The notes under the pieces are model-generated. The model worked only from the letters and a program-made list of their open reading frames with translations. It was not told the DNA's origin and made no database searches. The translations under genes and the position numbers were made by a program. Source: Galbibacter pacificus (lineage in GTDB: Bacteria > Bacteroidota > Bacteroidia > Flavobacteriales > Flavobacteriaceae). Taken from it: a stretch of 64,000 nucleotides of DNA. The stretch covers positions 62,001 through 126,000 of the forward strand of contig NZ_JAQSVC010000004.1 in NCBI RefSeq assembly GCF_029603165.1, given 5' to 3'. Below, piece after piece: positions 6,643 to 15,769 of this stretch (positions within the stretch are counted from its first letter, which is position 1; each line of letters opens with the position of its first letter).

Positions 6643-9021
6643 CTAAAAGCTTACCGTGGCGCCTACCAAAAAGTTAATGCCGGCCTGCGGGTAATATCCG
6701 GTTCCGTCCAAGGTGCTTATGGAGCCATCGTCGTTTTCAATATCGTAGGTATAATAGTAGCCATTGGAAATGTATTTAGCATCAAAAATATTATTTACCA
6801 AGCCGCTTAATACAATAGATTTTACAAAGCCTTGGGGTTCAATGGTGTATTGCATATTAAAATCGTTCACAAAATAACTGTCCAGTTTCGAGTTATCGGC
6901 ATCGGTATTGCCTAGGTATTGTTCTGAAACAAATTTTGACAAGAACGAAAGCTGGAGGTTCTTAAAAGGCAGGTATGTAAAGGTATTTCCTGCTACAAAA
7001 TCGGGCGAGTACGAAATATTTGTAGTTCCCAAATTATTCAGGTTACCATCTGTTTGTGTATAAAAATCTAAATTCTTGTTCGTGCTCAATGCAAAATTAG
7101 GCTTCAGCAAAAATTTATCGGTAAAAAAGAACGTTGCATCTACCTCCAACCCCAAACGATAGCTGTCACCTACATTTTCGCGCAACGGAGCCCCAACATC
7201 GTTTAATTCTCCTGTCAAGACCAATTGGTTTTTATACCGCATATAATAAGTGTTGGCGTTAATTTTTACGGTTGGACTGGCGTAGCGCCACCCCAGTTCA
7301 AAATCGTTCAAGGTTTCCGGTTCGGGGTCGCCTGCTTCGTAATCGTTCCTATTGGGCTCTCTACTTGCGCGTGCATACGAAAAATATAAATTCTGGACTT
7401 CGTTAAGATGATAAGTAACTCCCGCTTTTGGATTGAAAAAATTAAAATTGTCGTCTACCAACCCCGTTTCGTTCCCATTTGCCTGATACGATACATGACG
7501 GTATTGCATATCTGCATACAAACTGAGCTTGTCGGTAGCCCAATATGTTAGCTTTCCGTATGTATTAAAATCGGTTTTTGTTGAATTATCATTGTAATAA
7601 CGGTCGCGAATCTCGCTATTGGATGCATACCGTGCCCATATAATTTCGCCAAAGTGGTCGCCTTCATATTTGTTCCAGGCGCCCCCGCCTATAAATTCCA
7701 ATTTATCGTTGTTATATTTTGCCGAAAAAGTAGTCCCGTAAAAATGATTACTCAACCAGCGACGCCGAACAAGATCGGTTGTGTCAACCGTTTCGTCTCC
7801 AATAGTAATGGGCTCCAGACCATAATCGGCAAAGGGGTCATCTTGTCTATATTGTTCAAAAAATCCACGCCCACGTGTATAATGAATGGCTATATTGGTG
7901 CTCCATTCATCATTTAAACGTTGGTTCCAATGCAATTGAAAATGATCTTGTTTGTAATCGTCTACTTCATTATCGTAATAATCCACGATATTTCCTTCAT
8001 CATCATAAATAGCACCGGCACTGTTAAAGGTACGGCCGTATTCTTCAATTTGCCAATCTTCTACCCCGTTCCATGATTGATAGGTAATTTCGTGCCCGCC
8101 AAAAACCAATGCCTTTATTAAAGTATTTTCGTCTTTGTAAGCTCCTTGAAGGAAATACGATTCCAAATCGGAAGAAGCCCTGTCTATATAACCATCTGAT
8201 TTAATCCTGGAAAGGCGTCCCGAGATCTCGAAATGATCGCTTAAAACGCCGCTACTGAATTTTATGTTGGCTTTTCTGGTATTAAAACTCCCAATGGAAC
8301 CGGAAATTTCGGCATATGGGTCTTGCGAAAGCGCATCTGTCAACAAATTCAAGCTGGCACCAAAAGCTCCGGCGCCGTTGGTAGAAGTTCCCACACCGCG
8401 CTGTAATTGCAAACTTTGCGTAGACGAGGCAAAATCGGGCATATTAACCCAAAAAGTCCCCTGCGATTCGGCATCGTTGTATGGTATCCCGTTAATGGTA
8501 ACATTTACGCGCGTGGCATCGCTACCCCGCACACGTATTCCTGTGTAACCAACCCCTGCACCGGCATCGGACGTAGTGACAACCGATGGCAGATAATTCA
8601 TAAGTACCGGGATATCCTGCCCTAAATTTCTAGGCTGGATTTCTTCGGCCGTTAAGTTTGAAAAAGTTACCGGAGCATCAGCCGTTACTCGGATAGCCGA
8701 CACTAAAACTTCGTCCAACATTACGTCTTCTTCTGCAATTTGCACATTTAATTCGGTATTGCTTTGCACCTCAATGGTTTTTATAACAGGCTTTTGAGCA
8801 GAAAAATTAAAAGACAAGGTTTGTTTTCCTGAGGGTACCATCAACTCGTAATAACCATTGGCATCGGTTTGGGTTCCGTTATTGCTTTGGGTATGAATTA
8901 CGGTTGCTCCGGGAACCTGCATTCCTTCTTGGTCTGTTAGCGTTCCGTAAACTTTGTATTCTTGTGCCTGTACAGTTGTGGACAGCACTAAAAAACATAA
9001 AAAATTGAATAAAAACTTCAT
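6643..9021 (-). CDS. TonB-dependent outer-membrane receptor, predicted thiamine transporter
   Basis: A 792-residue outer-membrane receptor: signal peptide (MKFLFNFLCFLVLSTTVQA), a carboxypeptidase-D regulatory-like beta-sandwich at about residues 22-105 (VYGTLTDQEGMQVPGATV), a TonB plug at about 115-225 (VNVTINGIPYNDAESQG and GTSTNGAGAFGAS), then a 22-strand barrel ending in an aromatic residue (ATVSF). The substrate call comes from context: a canonical TPP riboswitch lies in its leader, and receptors under this control in Bacteroidota are established thiamine transporters (Omr1/OMthi type). It would pass thiamine to the periplasm with energy from TonB-ExbBD; an inner-membrane partner might be the PnuC-type transporter at 18494-19132. 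Confidence 0.9.
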   Translation of the reverse strand: MKFLFNFLCFLVLSTTVQAQEYKVYGTLTDQEGMQVPGATVIHTQSNNGTQTDANGYYELMVPSGKQTLSFNFSAQKPVIKTIEVQSNTELNVQIAEEDVMLDEVLVSAIRVTADAPVTFSNLTAEEIQPRNLGQDIPVLMNYLPSVVTTSDAGAGVGYTGIRVRGSDATRVNVTINGIPYNDAESQGTFWVNMPDFASSTQSLQLQRGVGTSTNGAGAFGASLNLLTDALSQDPYAEISGSIGSFNTRKANIKFSSGVLSDHFEISGRLSRIKSDGYIDRASSDLESYFLQGAYKDENTLIKALVFGGHEITYQSWNGVEDWQIEEYGRTFNSAGAIYDDEGNIVDYYDNEVDDYKQDHFQLHWNQRLNDEWSTNIAIHYTRGRGFFEQYRQDDPFADYGLEPITIGDETVDTTDLVRRRWLSNHFYGTTFSAKYNNDKLEFIGGGAWNKYEGDHFGEIIWARYASNSEIRDRYYNDNSTKTDFNTYGKLTYWATDKLSLYADMQYRHVSYQANGNETGLVDDNFNFFNPKAGVTYHLNEVQNLYFSYARASREPNRNDYEAGDPEPETLNDFELGWRYASPTVKINANTYYMRYKNQLVLTGELNDVGAPLRENVGDSYRLGLEVDATFFFTDKFLLKPNFALSTNKNLDFYTQTDGNLNNLGTTNISYSPDFVAGNTFTYLPFKNLQLSFLSKFVSEQYLGNTDADNSKLDSYFVNDFNMQYTIEPQGFVKSIVLSGLVNNIFDAKYISNGYYYTYDIENDDGSISTLDGTGYYPQAGINFLVGATVSF

Positions 9022-9099
9022 TCGTAATTGTTTTACGAATAAAAGGGGTCATTATTCAGTATTGATAAATTAATTTGATTTTTTTGCCGATTAAACTAC

Positions 9100-9140
9100 A
9101 AAAGCGGCCTTTCCTGTATTTTTAATAAGCCTGCCGCCTT
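9100..9140 (-). terminator. Possible riboswitch expression platform (terminator hairpin)
   Basis: On the minus strand, downstream of the TPP aptamer, GGCGGC pairs with GCCGC followed by TTTT (one bulged G). This could be the terminator that forms when TPP is bound. The T-run is short, so translation-level control or another pairing is possible. Confidence 0.45.
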
Positions 9141-9148
9141 TGTCCGGC

Positions 9149-9236
9149 CTTCCCTAAACGGCATTATCCGTTCTAGGTTCCATGGGTATAATCTCAGCCT
9201 TTTTGGTTTTTAAGCAAAACCTAAAAGCACCCCTTT
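9149..9236 (-). ncRNA. TPP riboswitch (THI element)
   Basis: The minus strand shows the conserved blocks in order: AGGGGTGC, GGCTGAGA, ACCC, GAACCT, then GGATAATGCC and AGGGAAG. These are the pyrimidine- and pyrophosphate-binding elements of the thiamine pyrophosphate riboswitch. The element sits about 130-215 bases upstream of the TonB receptor gene on the same strand and follows a TACATTTG promoter element directly. High TPP is expected to lower receptor expression. Confidence 0.96.
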
Positions 9237-9246
9237 TGAGATGTTG

Positions 9247-9277
9247 CAAATGTACAAAACCATAGTTTCTTGGCAGA
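9247..9277 (-). promoter_or_regulatory. Predicted promoter of the TPP riboswitch-receptor transcript
   Basis: Minus-strand -7 element TACATTTG at 9254-9247 and a TCTG (one off TTTG) at 9277-9274 with a 19-base spacer. This places the start of transcription at about 9240, just ahead of the riboswitch. Confidence 0.6.
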
Positions 9278-9332
9278 AATATTTTCAGAAAACTTTTACA
9301 TGGTTTTAACAAGCTTTATTTACCTTTAGGCA

Positions 9333-11801
9333 ATGAAAAAAACGAAGAGCAGAATCCCGTTAAAAGTTTTTTTAAGCTATTTGGCCCTTGCCTCTTTAGT
9401 GGTAATTGTGGGCGGAATGGTCTATAAGGAGATCAGTTCTTTCGCGCAGGCACAACGGGATGAAACTGTCGAAAAAAATAAAATATTAAGAATTGGGAAA
9501 CTCCTCACTTTAATGTATGAAAGCGAAAGTTTTGCCCGTTCTGCCATACAATCCAATACCCAAGAACCCTATATAAGTTTTTTAAGAAAGAACGACTCCA
9601 TAAGCATTCAAATAGATTCGTTAAAGCAACTTATTGACGAAGCATACCAATCAAAACTGCTCGACAGTGTTAACCATTTGCTTGCTCAAAAAGTAAAGAA
9701 CATCAACGAGCTCAGGGAACTCCGTATTAATGATACTTCAGAAAAATCTATTGAGACAACCATTGAAAAACTTACAAATATTGAAGAAAAATTAGGTAGG
9801 CTTTCTTTAAAGGACTTTGTGGAAAACCCAGACAGCCTAGACCCTGCCACCAGGGAAATGCTTATGGAACGTGTTGCCATATACAACCGCTACATCCCAA
9901 GGGACTCAAGCAACAGTGTTGACGAAAAAACCCTGGACTCCATTGTTACCGCTTCCCGTGAAATGTTGCAGGACATAAAAGAAAAAGCATCTACACAAAA
10001 ATTGTCTCTTGCCGTAAAAGAAAGACAGCTTTTGCGAAACGACCTTACTACTTCGCAACAATTAAGGCAAATTTTAACCGCCTTTGAAGACGATTTTATT
10101 AACGATGCACGCCTGCTCAACATGGAGCGGGAAAAAGTTTTACAAAGAAGCATTCGGGTAATTACCGTTGCCGCTATTATTGGTGCAGTTCTGGTTATTG
10201 TTTTTTCCATCATTATCTTAAGGGATTCCTGGCGCAGTCAACAATACAAAAAACAAATTGAAGACTCCAACGAACACAATAAATTGCTTTTAAAAAGCCG
10301 TGAACAACTTATTTCGATGGTTAGCCATGACTTAAGGACGCCCTTGAGCACAATTTTGGGATATACCCAATTATTAAAGGATGCCAAGTTGAACGAAAAG
10401 GAATCGCATTACACCGATAGAATTAAAAATGCATCGAGTTATGTAACCCAATTGGTAGACGACCTGCTCGATTTTACCAAGTTGGAGGCCGGGAAAATTC
10501 ATTTGGAACGTGTTTCGTTCAATTTAAACAACCTCATCAACGAAACTGCCGAAAGTGTTCAATCGTTATACAGAAGCAAAGAAATAAAGCTTATAATTGA
10601 TGCCGATCCAGAGATAAACAAACTGCTATTGGGAGACCCATTTCGGGTAAAACAAATTTTATCCAACCTCATTGGGAATGCCTATAAATTTACTTCGGAA
10701 GGAAGTATTACCGTAAAAACCAGGCTAAAAACAAATAGCGAAAACAAACAGTTCATTACATTATCGGTAATAGATACCGGTATTGGCATAAAAAAAGAAA
10801 AACAAAAAATAATTTTTGAGGAATTTACACAAGCTGAAAGCGACACCGAAAAAAAATATGGCGGTTCCGGCCTCGGGCTTACCATTTCAAGAAAGCTTGC
10901 CGATCTTTTAGACGGTCACCTCTATTTAGAAAGCAAAGAAGGGAAAGGAAGTACTTTTTCGTTTGTTTTTCCTGCGGAATTTAGCCATCAGGAAGCCACG
11001 GAAACCACCCATCCAAAACACGAAAAGGCCATCCTAAAAGACAAACATTATACTGCCATTGTAATAGACGATGATGAAACGCTTTTACAACTAAACAAAG
11101 AGGTGCTCGAAGAGCATAACATACAAGTATATCCTTTTAACAACGGAAAAGATGCCTTGGAAAACATTCAAAATATAACCTACGATTTTATTATTACCGA
11201 TATCCAACTGCCAACTTTTAACGGGTTTTATTTTGCCGAAACACTACGCTCTGATGTAAAATACCATTACAAAGACCAACCCATTATTGCCGTTACCGGA
11301 AGAAAAGACCTCGATAAAGAAAGTTATATTGATGCCGGATTTGCAGAATTTTTATACAAACCCTACGAACCGCATAAATTAATGCAAAAAATAAATAAAG
11401 TGTTGAACAATACAGATGAGCCTTCGGGCGAAAATGAACCAGAAGCCGAAAAGAAAACCATAAACGAGGCAGCACTTTATAATTTGGAATCGCTACAGTC
11501 TTTTTTAAACGACAAAGAATCGCTGACCCATGTATTGGATGTTTTTAAGGAAAACTCAAAAAAAGATATAAAAAGCCTTAAAGTAGCAATTCAACAAAAA
11601 GAGTATGATGAAGTAAGGAAATTGGGCCACAAAATGCAAACCATGTTTAAGCAAATTAGCGCACACACCGTGGTGCCTATTTTAAATTTCCTGGAACATT
11701 TTCCCGAGGACCAACAGGATCAGGTAGAAAAAAACTTTAAAGCCTTAAAAAAGAACATTAAAATTACTTTTAAAGCAATAGACAACGACATAAACCGTTA
11801 A
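9333..11801 (+). CDS. Hybrid sensor histidine kinase with receiver and Hpt-like domain
   Basis: An 822-residue membrane kinase. One TM near residues 11-30, an extracytoplasmic helical sensor of about 240 residues, and a second TM near 275-297. The HisKA domain holds phospho-accepting His332 in MVSHDLRTPLS; the ATPase domain shows NLIGNAYKF (N box), DTGIGI (G1) and GGSGLGLTIS (G2). A receiver follows (about 575-695, IDDDE acidic pocket, phospho-acceptor Asp623 in ITDIQLP), then a C-terminal helical module with His766 in KLGHKMQTM, consistent with an Hpt domain although the usual glycine is missing. The convergent sigma-54 activator overlaps its stop codon and is the obvious phosphorelay output. 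The stimulus is unknown. Confidence 0.93.
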   Translation: MKKTKSRIPLKVFLSYLALASLVVIVGGMVYKEISSFAQAQRDETVEKNKILRIGKLLTLMYESESFARSAIQSNTQEPYISFLRKNDSISIQIDSLKQLIDEAYQSKLLDSVNHLLAQKVKNINELRELRINDTSEKSIETTIEKLTNIEEKLGRLSLKDFVENPDSLDPATREMLMERVAIYNRYIPRDSSNSVDEKTLDSIVTASREMLQDIKEKASTQKLSLAVKERQLLRNDLTTSQQLRQILTAFEDDFINDARLLNMEREKVLQRSIRVITVAAIIGAVLVIVFSIIILRDSWRSQQYKKQIEDSNEHNKLLLKSREQLISMVSHDLRTPLSTILGYTQLLKDAKLNEKESHYTDRIKNASSYVTQLVDDLLDFTKLEAGKIHLERVSFNLNNLINETAESVQSLYRSKEIKLIIDADPEINKLLLGDPFRVKQILSNLIGNAYKFTSEGSITVKTRLKTNSENKQFITLSVIDTGIGIKKEKQKIIFEEFTQAESDTEKKYGGSGLGLTISRKLADLLDGHLYLESKEGKGSTFSFVFPAEFSHQEATETTHPKHEKAILKDKHYTAIVIDDDETLLQLNKEVLEEHNIQVYPFNNGKDALENIQNITYDFIITDIQLPTFNGFYFAETLRSDVKYHYKDQPIIAVTGRKDLDKESYIDAGFAEFLYKPYEPHKLMQKINKVLNNTDEPSGENEPEAEKKTINEAALYNLESLQSFLNDKESLTHVLDVFKENSKKDIKSLKVAIQQKEYDEVRKLGHKMQTMFKQISAHTVVPILNFLEHFPEDQQDQVEKNFKALKKNIKITFKAIDNDINR

Positions 11802-13153
11802 GCGTCTATTTGGTATTCCTTAATTTTATTGTACAGTGTTTTTCGGGTAATATTAAGCAATTTGGCAGCTTTGGATTTATTGTTGCCCACTTCGTTGAGT
11901 GCATTAATGATTAAATCCCTTTCGTTTTCTTTCCTGGAAAAAGACTTCACCTTGTTATTTTCATTTTGGGGCAACGTCAATTCAACGGGAAGAACGTTTT
12001 TTTCTATAAGGTCGCCTTGAGTAAGCAAAGCCGATCTTTTTATAACATTGGACATTTCCCTTAAATTTCCCGGCCATTTATATTGTTGAAAAATGCCTAT
12101 CACTTCGTCTGAAAAACCTAAAACATTTTTATTGAGCTGCGCATTGGCCATATTTAAAAAATGGTCTGCAAAAAGGAGCAGGTCTTCTTTTCGTTCGTGC
12201 AAACTAGGTACTTTTATAGAGAATTCATTTAACCTGTGGTATAGATCTTCCCTAAACTGGCCTTTTTCTACTGCTTTTAAAAGGTCCTCATTGGTAGCTG
12301 TAATCAACCGGATATCCACTTCTATTTCGTGGTTGCTTCCAATAGGCTTAATTTTACGCTCTTGTAGCGCCCTTAAAAGTTGAATTTGGTTTTCATATGA
12401 TAAATTCCCCACTTCATCCAAAAAAATAGTCCCGCCATTGGCTGCTTCAAAATGCCCCACTTTATTGTTTACGGCACCCGTGAACGAACCCTTTACATGG
12501 CCAAAAAATTCGCTTGCCGCTATTTCCTTGGGAATGGCGCCGCAATCTACTGCTATAAAATTAAGTTCCTTACGGTTACTGTTATCGTGAATCCGCTTTG
12601 CAACCACTTCTTTCCCGGTTCCGCTATCTCCGGTTATAAGTACCGACATGTCGGTGGGGGCCACCAATTTTATGTATTCGTTAAGTTTGCTGGATGCACT
12701 ACTTATCCCGGTTACCGTTTTTGTTGGAGAATCGTCAGCTGTAGCGATATTTTCGGCCTTGGTCGATGTTGGAACAGCCATGGATGGCGCGGTCCCATTT
12801 TTTAATGCGTTTTGGATAACGATCAAAACCTCGTCTTGGTTAAAGGGTTTGGATATGTAATCAAAGGCGCCCTTTTTCATGGCCTTTACCGCAGTAGAAA
12901 CTTGGGCATATCCTGTCATTAAAATAACCGGGGTTTCCGGATACTTTTCCTTGACTTTGGTTAGAATGGAGATTCCATCATCATCGGGCAACCTTAAATC
13001 TGTAAATACAAGATCGTACTCGGTATTGGTAAGTTTTTTACTTGCTTCTTCTGAAGAATAAACTGCTTCAACGGTAAAGTCGTTCTTTTTCAAGAAACGC
13101 TCCAACATGGCCGAAAAAGTTACATCGTCTTCTATTAATAAGATTTTTGGCAT
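11798..13153 (-). CDS. NtrC-family sigma-54-dependent response regulator
   Basis: A 451-residue activator with three domains: receiver (residues 1-118, phospho-acceptor Asp52 in FTDLRLP), AAA+ ATPase (about 148-380; Walker A GDSGTGKE at 175-182, GSFTGA at 222-227 as the sigma-54 contact loop, with Ser in place of the common Ala) and a Fis-type helix-turn-helix at the C-terminus (NEVGNNKSKAAKLLNITRKTLYNKI). It activates promoters read by RpoN, whose gene starts at 62818. Its stop codon overlaps that of the convergent hybrid kinase by four bases, a tail-to-tail two-component pair. A TATTTTTG element at 13178-13171 may be its promoter. Target genes are not shown by the sequence. Confidence 0.95.
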   Translation of the reverse strand: MPKILLIEDDVTFSAMLERFLKKNDFTVEAVYSSEEASKKLTNTEYDLVFTDLRLPDDDGISILTKVKEKYPETPVILMTGYAQVSTAVKAMKKGAFDYISKPFNQDEVLIVIQNALKNGTAPSMAVPTSTKAENIATADDSPTKTVTGISSASSKLNEYIKLVAPTDMSVLITGDSGTGKEVVAKRIHDNSNRKELNFIAVDCGAIPKEIAASEFFGHVKGSFTGAVNNKVGHFEAANGGTIFLDEVGNLSYENQIQLLRALQERKIKPIGSNHEIEVDIRLITATNEDLLKAVEKGQFREDLYHRLNEFSIKVPSLHERKEDLLLFADHFLNMANAQLNKNVLGFSDEVIGIFQQYKWPGNLREMSNVIKRSALLTQGDLIEKNVLPVELTLPQNENNKVKSFSRKENERDLIINALNEVGNNKSKAAKLLNITRKTLYNKIKEYQIDA

Positions 13154-13213
13154 TATACAGCTAATTTCTGCAAAAATAGGAAGTTATTCTCCACATCATT
13201 CTAAAAAAATCAT

Positions 13214-13240
13214 AAAAAAAGGGATAGCTTTCACTACCCC
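13214..13240 (-). terminator. Rho-independent terminator downstream of small secreted gene
   Basis: On the minus strand GGGGTAG pairs with CTATCCC (seven pairs, one G-U) around a six-base loop and is followed by seven T. It lies about 110 bases past the stop of the 13352-13654 gene. Confidence 0.75.
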
Positions 13241-13256
13241 CTAAACAAAATATGAC

Positions 13257-13345
13257 GCTGTTTATACCCGCGATTGCGGGAATTAAGTACAGCATAGGCA
13301 CATAAGCAACTATGCATAATTACGCTTTAATGCCATGCTGTACTT
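13257..13345 (-). other. Structured 3' untranslated region with nested inverted repeats
   Basis: Between the stop codon at 13352 and the terminator at 13214 lie AAGTACAGCAT (13285-13295) and its perfect complement ATGCTGTACTT (13335-13345), plus CCCGC-GATT-GCGGG (13267-13280). Two shorter alternatives, GCATAG with CTATGC and GCTGT with ACAGC, compete with the long stem. No reading frame is present. Possibly an RNA stability element or small RNA processed from the 3' end. Confidence 0.45.
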
Positions 13346-13351
13346 GTTGCT

Positions 13352-13654
13352 TTACTTCTGGATCCATTCTCCGTTTGATGTGGCATATAGGTTGGAAGTT
13401 TGATCTCCTACCAATACCTGAATTTTATATTCATCTGCTTCATTTTTAAAAGCTTTGGACACCTCGATGCCAGGAAAGTCGTTTTCAAGTGCATCGGTTA
13501 CGGCGTCTGGCAATTCAGAAACATCTATTGGCGTATAGTCGTCCTGATCCATATAAATTTCTTCTGCTATCCCATCGTGAAAAAATACGGGCGTTGTTGC
13601 AAATGATGCAAAACTACCTAATGTTAATGCTGAGGCTAATACTAACTTTTTCAT
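13352..13654 (-). CDS. Small secreted PepSY-like protein, paralogue A
   Basis: A 100-residue protein with a clear signal peptide (MKKLVLASALTLGSFASFA) and a mature part of about 80 residues resembling small PepSY-like periplasmic proteins: VSELPDAVTDALENDFPG followed by the strand segment EYKIQVLVGDQTSNLYA and a GEWIQK terminus. It is about 65 per cent identical by eye to the gene at 15842-16144, on the same strand, with the intron lying between them; the pair is a tandem duplication. Upstream it shares GTGTGTA/GTGTAT boxes with its paralogue. The mature protein is acidic. Role is unknown; PepSY-like proteins often act as inhibitors or sensors at the cell surface. Confidence 0.8.
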   Translation of the reverse strand: MKKLVLASALTLGSFASFATTPVFFHDGIAEEIYMDQDDYTPIDVSELPDAVTDALENDFPGIEVSKAFKNEADEYKIQVLVGDQTSNLYATSNGEWIQK

Positions 13655-13786
13655 ATCTATATTTTTTAAAATTTTTTCTTCTGTTTATTTAAGTACCAGT
13701 ATTGTACCAATTTTAAAATTTACAATTCAAATAACTGAAAATCAATTGTTTATGTTGTTTTTTTGATTTAGAAACCTTATTAAAAG

Positions 13787-13804
13787 GTGTATAAAGAGTG
13801 TGTA
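13787..13804 (-). promoter_or_regulatory. Repeated TACAC boxes upstream of paralogue A
   Basis: Read on the minus strand, TACACAC and ATACAC lie 13 bases apart. The same words occur three times upstream of paralogue B (16308-16345). Shared spacing in two otherwise divergent upstream regions suggests a common regulator site. Confidence 0.4.
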
Positions 13805-13868
13805 AAAAGGCACCTTTACTGGGTAATTAATACCCTTTTTACAAGGAAATCCCTTGATATGAATACAA

Positions 13869-13944
13869 ATCGAGTAGGAGAACAGGGATTAATTCCCTGT
13901 CCGACCTCTCACACCACCCAGCATACGGTTCCGTACTGGGCGGT
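13869..13944 (-). ncRNA. Group II intron domains V and VI
   Basis: On the minus strand domain V runs about 13944-13913: lower stem ACCGCCCAG with CTGGGTGGT, two-base TG bulge, upper stem TACG with CGTA. Domain VI follows, with ACAGGGA pairing with TCCCTGT and an unpaired A in CCTACTCGAT that is the likely branch point, close to the 3' splice site. Confidence 0.8.
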
Positions 13945-13947
13945 TCC

Positions 13948-15374
13948 CTAAGTTTTAGTACTAACTTTTCGATATTGGTCTGACAGCATTAAGTATCCTG
14001 CTTTTCTTAGTCTTTCTGTGGTAATCGTGGTACTAAGGATAAAGCTGTTAGCGGTATGCCAGTAGCTTTTCCTTGTATTTGCCCACTCGTGGGCCTTGAA
14101 CTTATCAACTCCTAGGTTTATTAAATGCCTCATCCTGGTGACATTCCGTTTCCATTGTTTCCATATCACCATCCTAAGTCGCCGACCGTACCATTTGTCT
14201 AAGCTGATAAGCAGCTTTTTAATGTCTGCCAATTTGAAGTAATTTACCCAACCAATAATATATTGGCGAAGGGTTGTTTTCCTTCGTTCATTACCCAAGC
14301 CATTACTACGTGATGTAAGCTCTTTAATTTTAGCTTTCATCTTGGATACGCTATTTTGGTGTACCCGAAGTCGCCCTTTTCCTTTCTTTTTATAAAAGAG
14401 TATCCTAAGAACTTAACCTTAGAGATATAGGTACTTTGGCTTTTATCCCTGTTCACCTTTAAGAACAGTTTTTCCTCTATGAAGCGGGGCATGGTTTGCA
14501 TGGTGCGTCGTGCTCCACGTTTGCTACGGCATAGTATCATCACGTCATCAGCGTATCGGACAAATTTATGCCCGCTACTTTCCAACTCCTTATCCATTTC
14601 GTTTAGCATAATATTGCTTAAAATTGGACTGAGAGGCCCCCCTTGGGGGACTCCCGTTTCGTTGGCTTGTAATGTTGGCCCTTTTTGTATACCAGCGTTA
14701 AGGTATTGGTGTATCAAGGATATCACACGACCGTCTTTTACAGTGCGTGAGAGTACCTCTATCTGTTTGCTATGTTCTACGGTATCAAAGAACTTTTCTA
14801 GATCCAAGTCTACGGCCCAGTGATAGCCTTCCGGTATGTACTCTTGACACTTCCTTAAAGCACCATGAGCGCCACGCCTTGGTCGGAACCCATAGCTAGC
14901 CCCGATAAAGAGGGGTTCGTATATAGGTATGAGGATTTGGGCAATGGCTTGTTGGATACACCTATCAACTACAGTAGGAATACCTAGTTGGCGCATCTGT
15001 CCATTGTCCTTGGGGATAAGAACCCTGCGTACGGGGTTCGGTCGGTAAGTACCGTTTAAAATGGAGCAGACCAGTTCGTCTTTGTGTTTGACAAGATAAT
15101 CCTTTAGTGATTCAACTTCCATCTTGTCTACTCCTGAGGCTCCTTTGTTGCGCCTGACTTGTTGGTAAGCTCTATGAAGGTGTACAGGAGACACTAGCTT
15201 CTCTAGTAGCCCATCTTCTAATGAGTTAGTAACCGTGAGGTTATTTTCAGTTATCCGTAGATACGTCCGCCCTCCCACATAGCCTTCGGATGCCGTCCTA
15301 TTCTTTTGTGGGCAGGTCTCCATTGTAGAGATTTTCTGCATTCTTCCGTTCATACGGTAACGTTCATTTACCAC
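13948..15374 (-). pseudogene. ltrA: Group II intron reverse transcriptase/maturase, one-base frameshift
   Basis: Two frames together make one protein of about 475 residues. The first (15374-14337) holds the reverse transcriptase: IPTVVDRCIQQAI, FGFRP-type SYGFRPRRGAHGAL, VDLDLEKFFDTVEH, VPQGGPLSPILSN and the catalytic FVRYADDVMIL. The second (from about 14397 to 13948) holds the maturase X domain: RLRVHQNSVSKMKAKIKELT, GWVNYFKLAD, RRLRMVIWKQWKR. Reading across, the first frame is right up to FLGYSF and the second is right from YKKKGKGRLRVH; adding one base to the TTTT run at 14397-14394 (coding strand) restores continuity. There is no HNH endonuclease domain. Either a real mutation that silences the intron or a homopolymer sequencing error. 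Confidence 0.9.
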
Positions 15375-15769
15375 TCACTTACTTAAAGTTCGGCCCTTCC
15401 CTATGTGAAGTTTTGCTTAGGTACTATGGCGTCTGCTGACTTCTCACGACAAGCTTTACGCCGTGTTTCCCAGAAAAACGTCCACACCTCCGTGAGACCT
15501 CCCTAGGTAGGACCGATAACTTTCATCCCAGCTACCCGCCACATTTACCATATTGCCTCCGGGCAGTATTGGACTTCGGTTTGTGCAGCAACCTTGTCCA
15601 GACAATTTTGGCCTTATATGTAGTTTCTGTTCGTCAGGCCGGGATTTTGCCGCCAGCTTCCTTCAGATTCCACCTCGCAATGGACACCCTTGCTCTTGGC
15701 TAACACTTCCCACTGTTAGAGCATGTTCGGGACTTGCACCCTATAGTTATCGCCCATGCTAGGCGCACT

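Larger units (their letters stand above)
13869..15768 (-). mobile_element. Group II intron, subgroup IIC-like
   Basis: About 1.9 kb. The 5' end on the minus strand is GTGCGCC at 15768, followed by the conserved AGGGTGCAAGTCCC block near 15742-15729; the 3' end is CTACTCGAT at 13869. Domain V and VI hairpins lie at 13944-13869 and the maturase frame lies inside. The insertion point is one base after the T-run of the terminator of the 15842-16144 gene, which is the known habit of group IIC introns, and the encoded protein resembles IIC maturases and has no endonuclease domain. The interval 15375-15768 outside the protein gene is domain I-III RNA, not coding. Exon-binding sequences were not assigned. 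Confidence 0.9.

Noticed and set aside
13948-15374. Reverse transcriptase considered as a retron or diversity-generating retroelement
   Set aside because: The X/maturase domain, GTGCGCC 5' end, domain V/VI hairpins and position behind a terminator identify a group II intron; no template/variable repeat or msr/msd structure is near.
15553-15762. Plus-strand open frame opposite the intron 5' region
   Set aside because: It runs antisense across conserved group II domain I sequence, which explains its base content.
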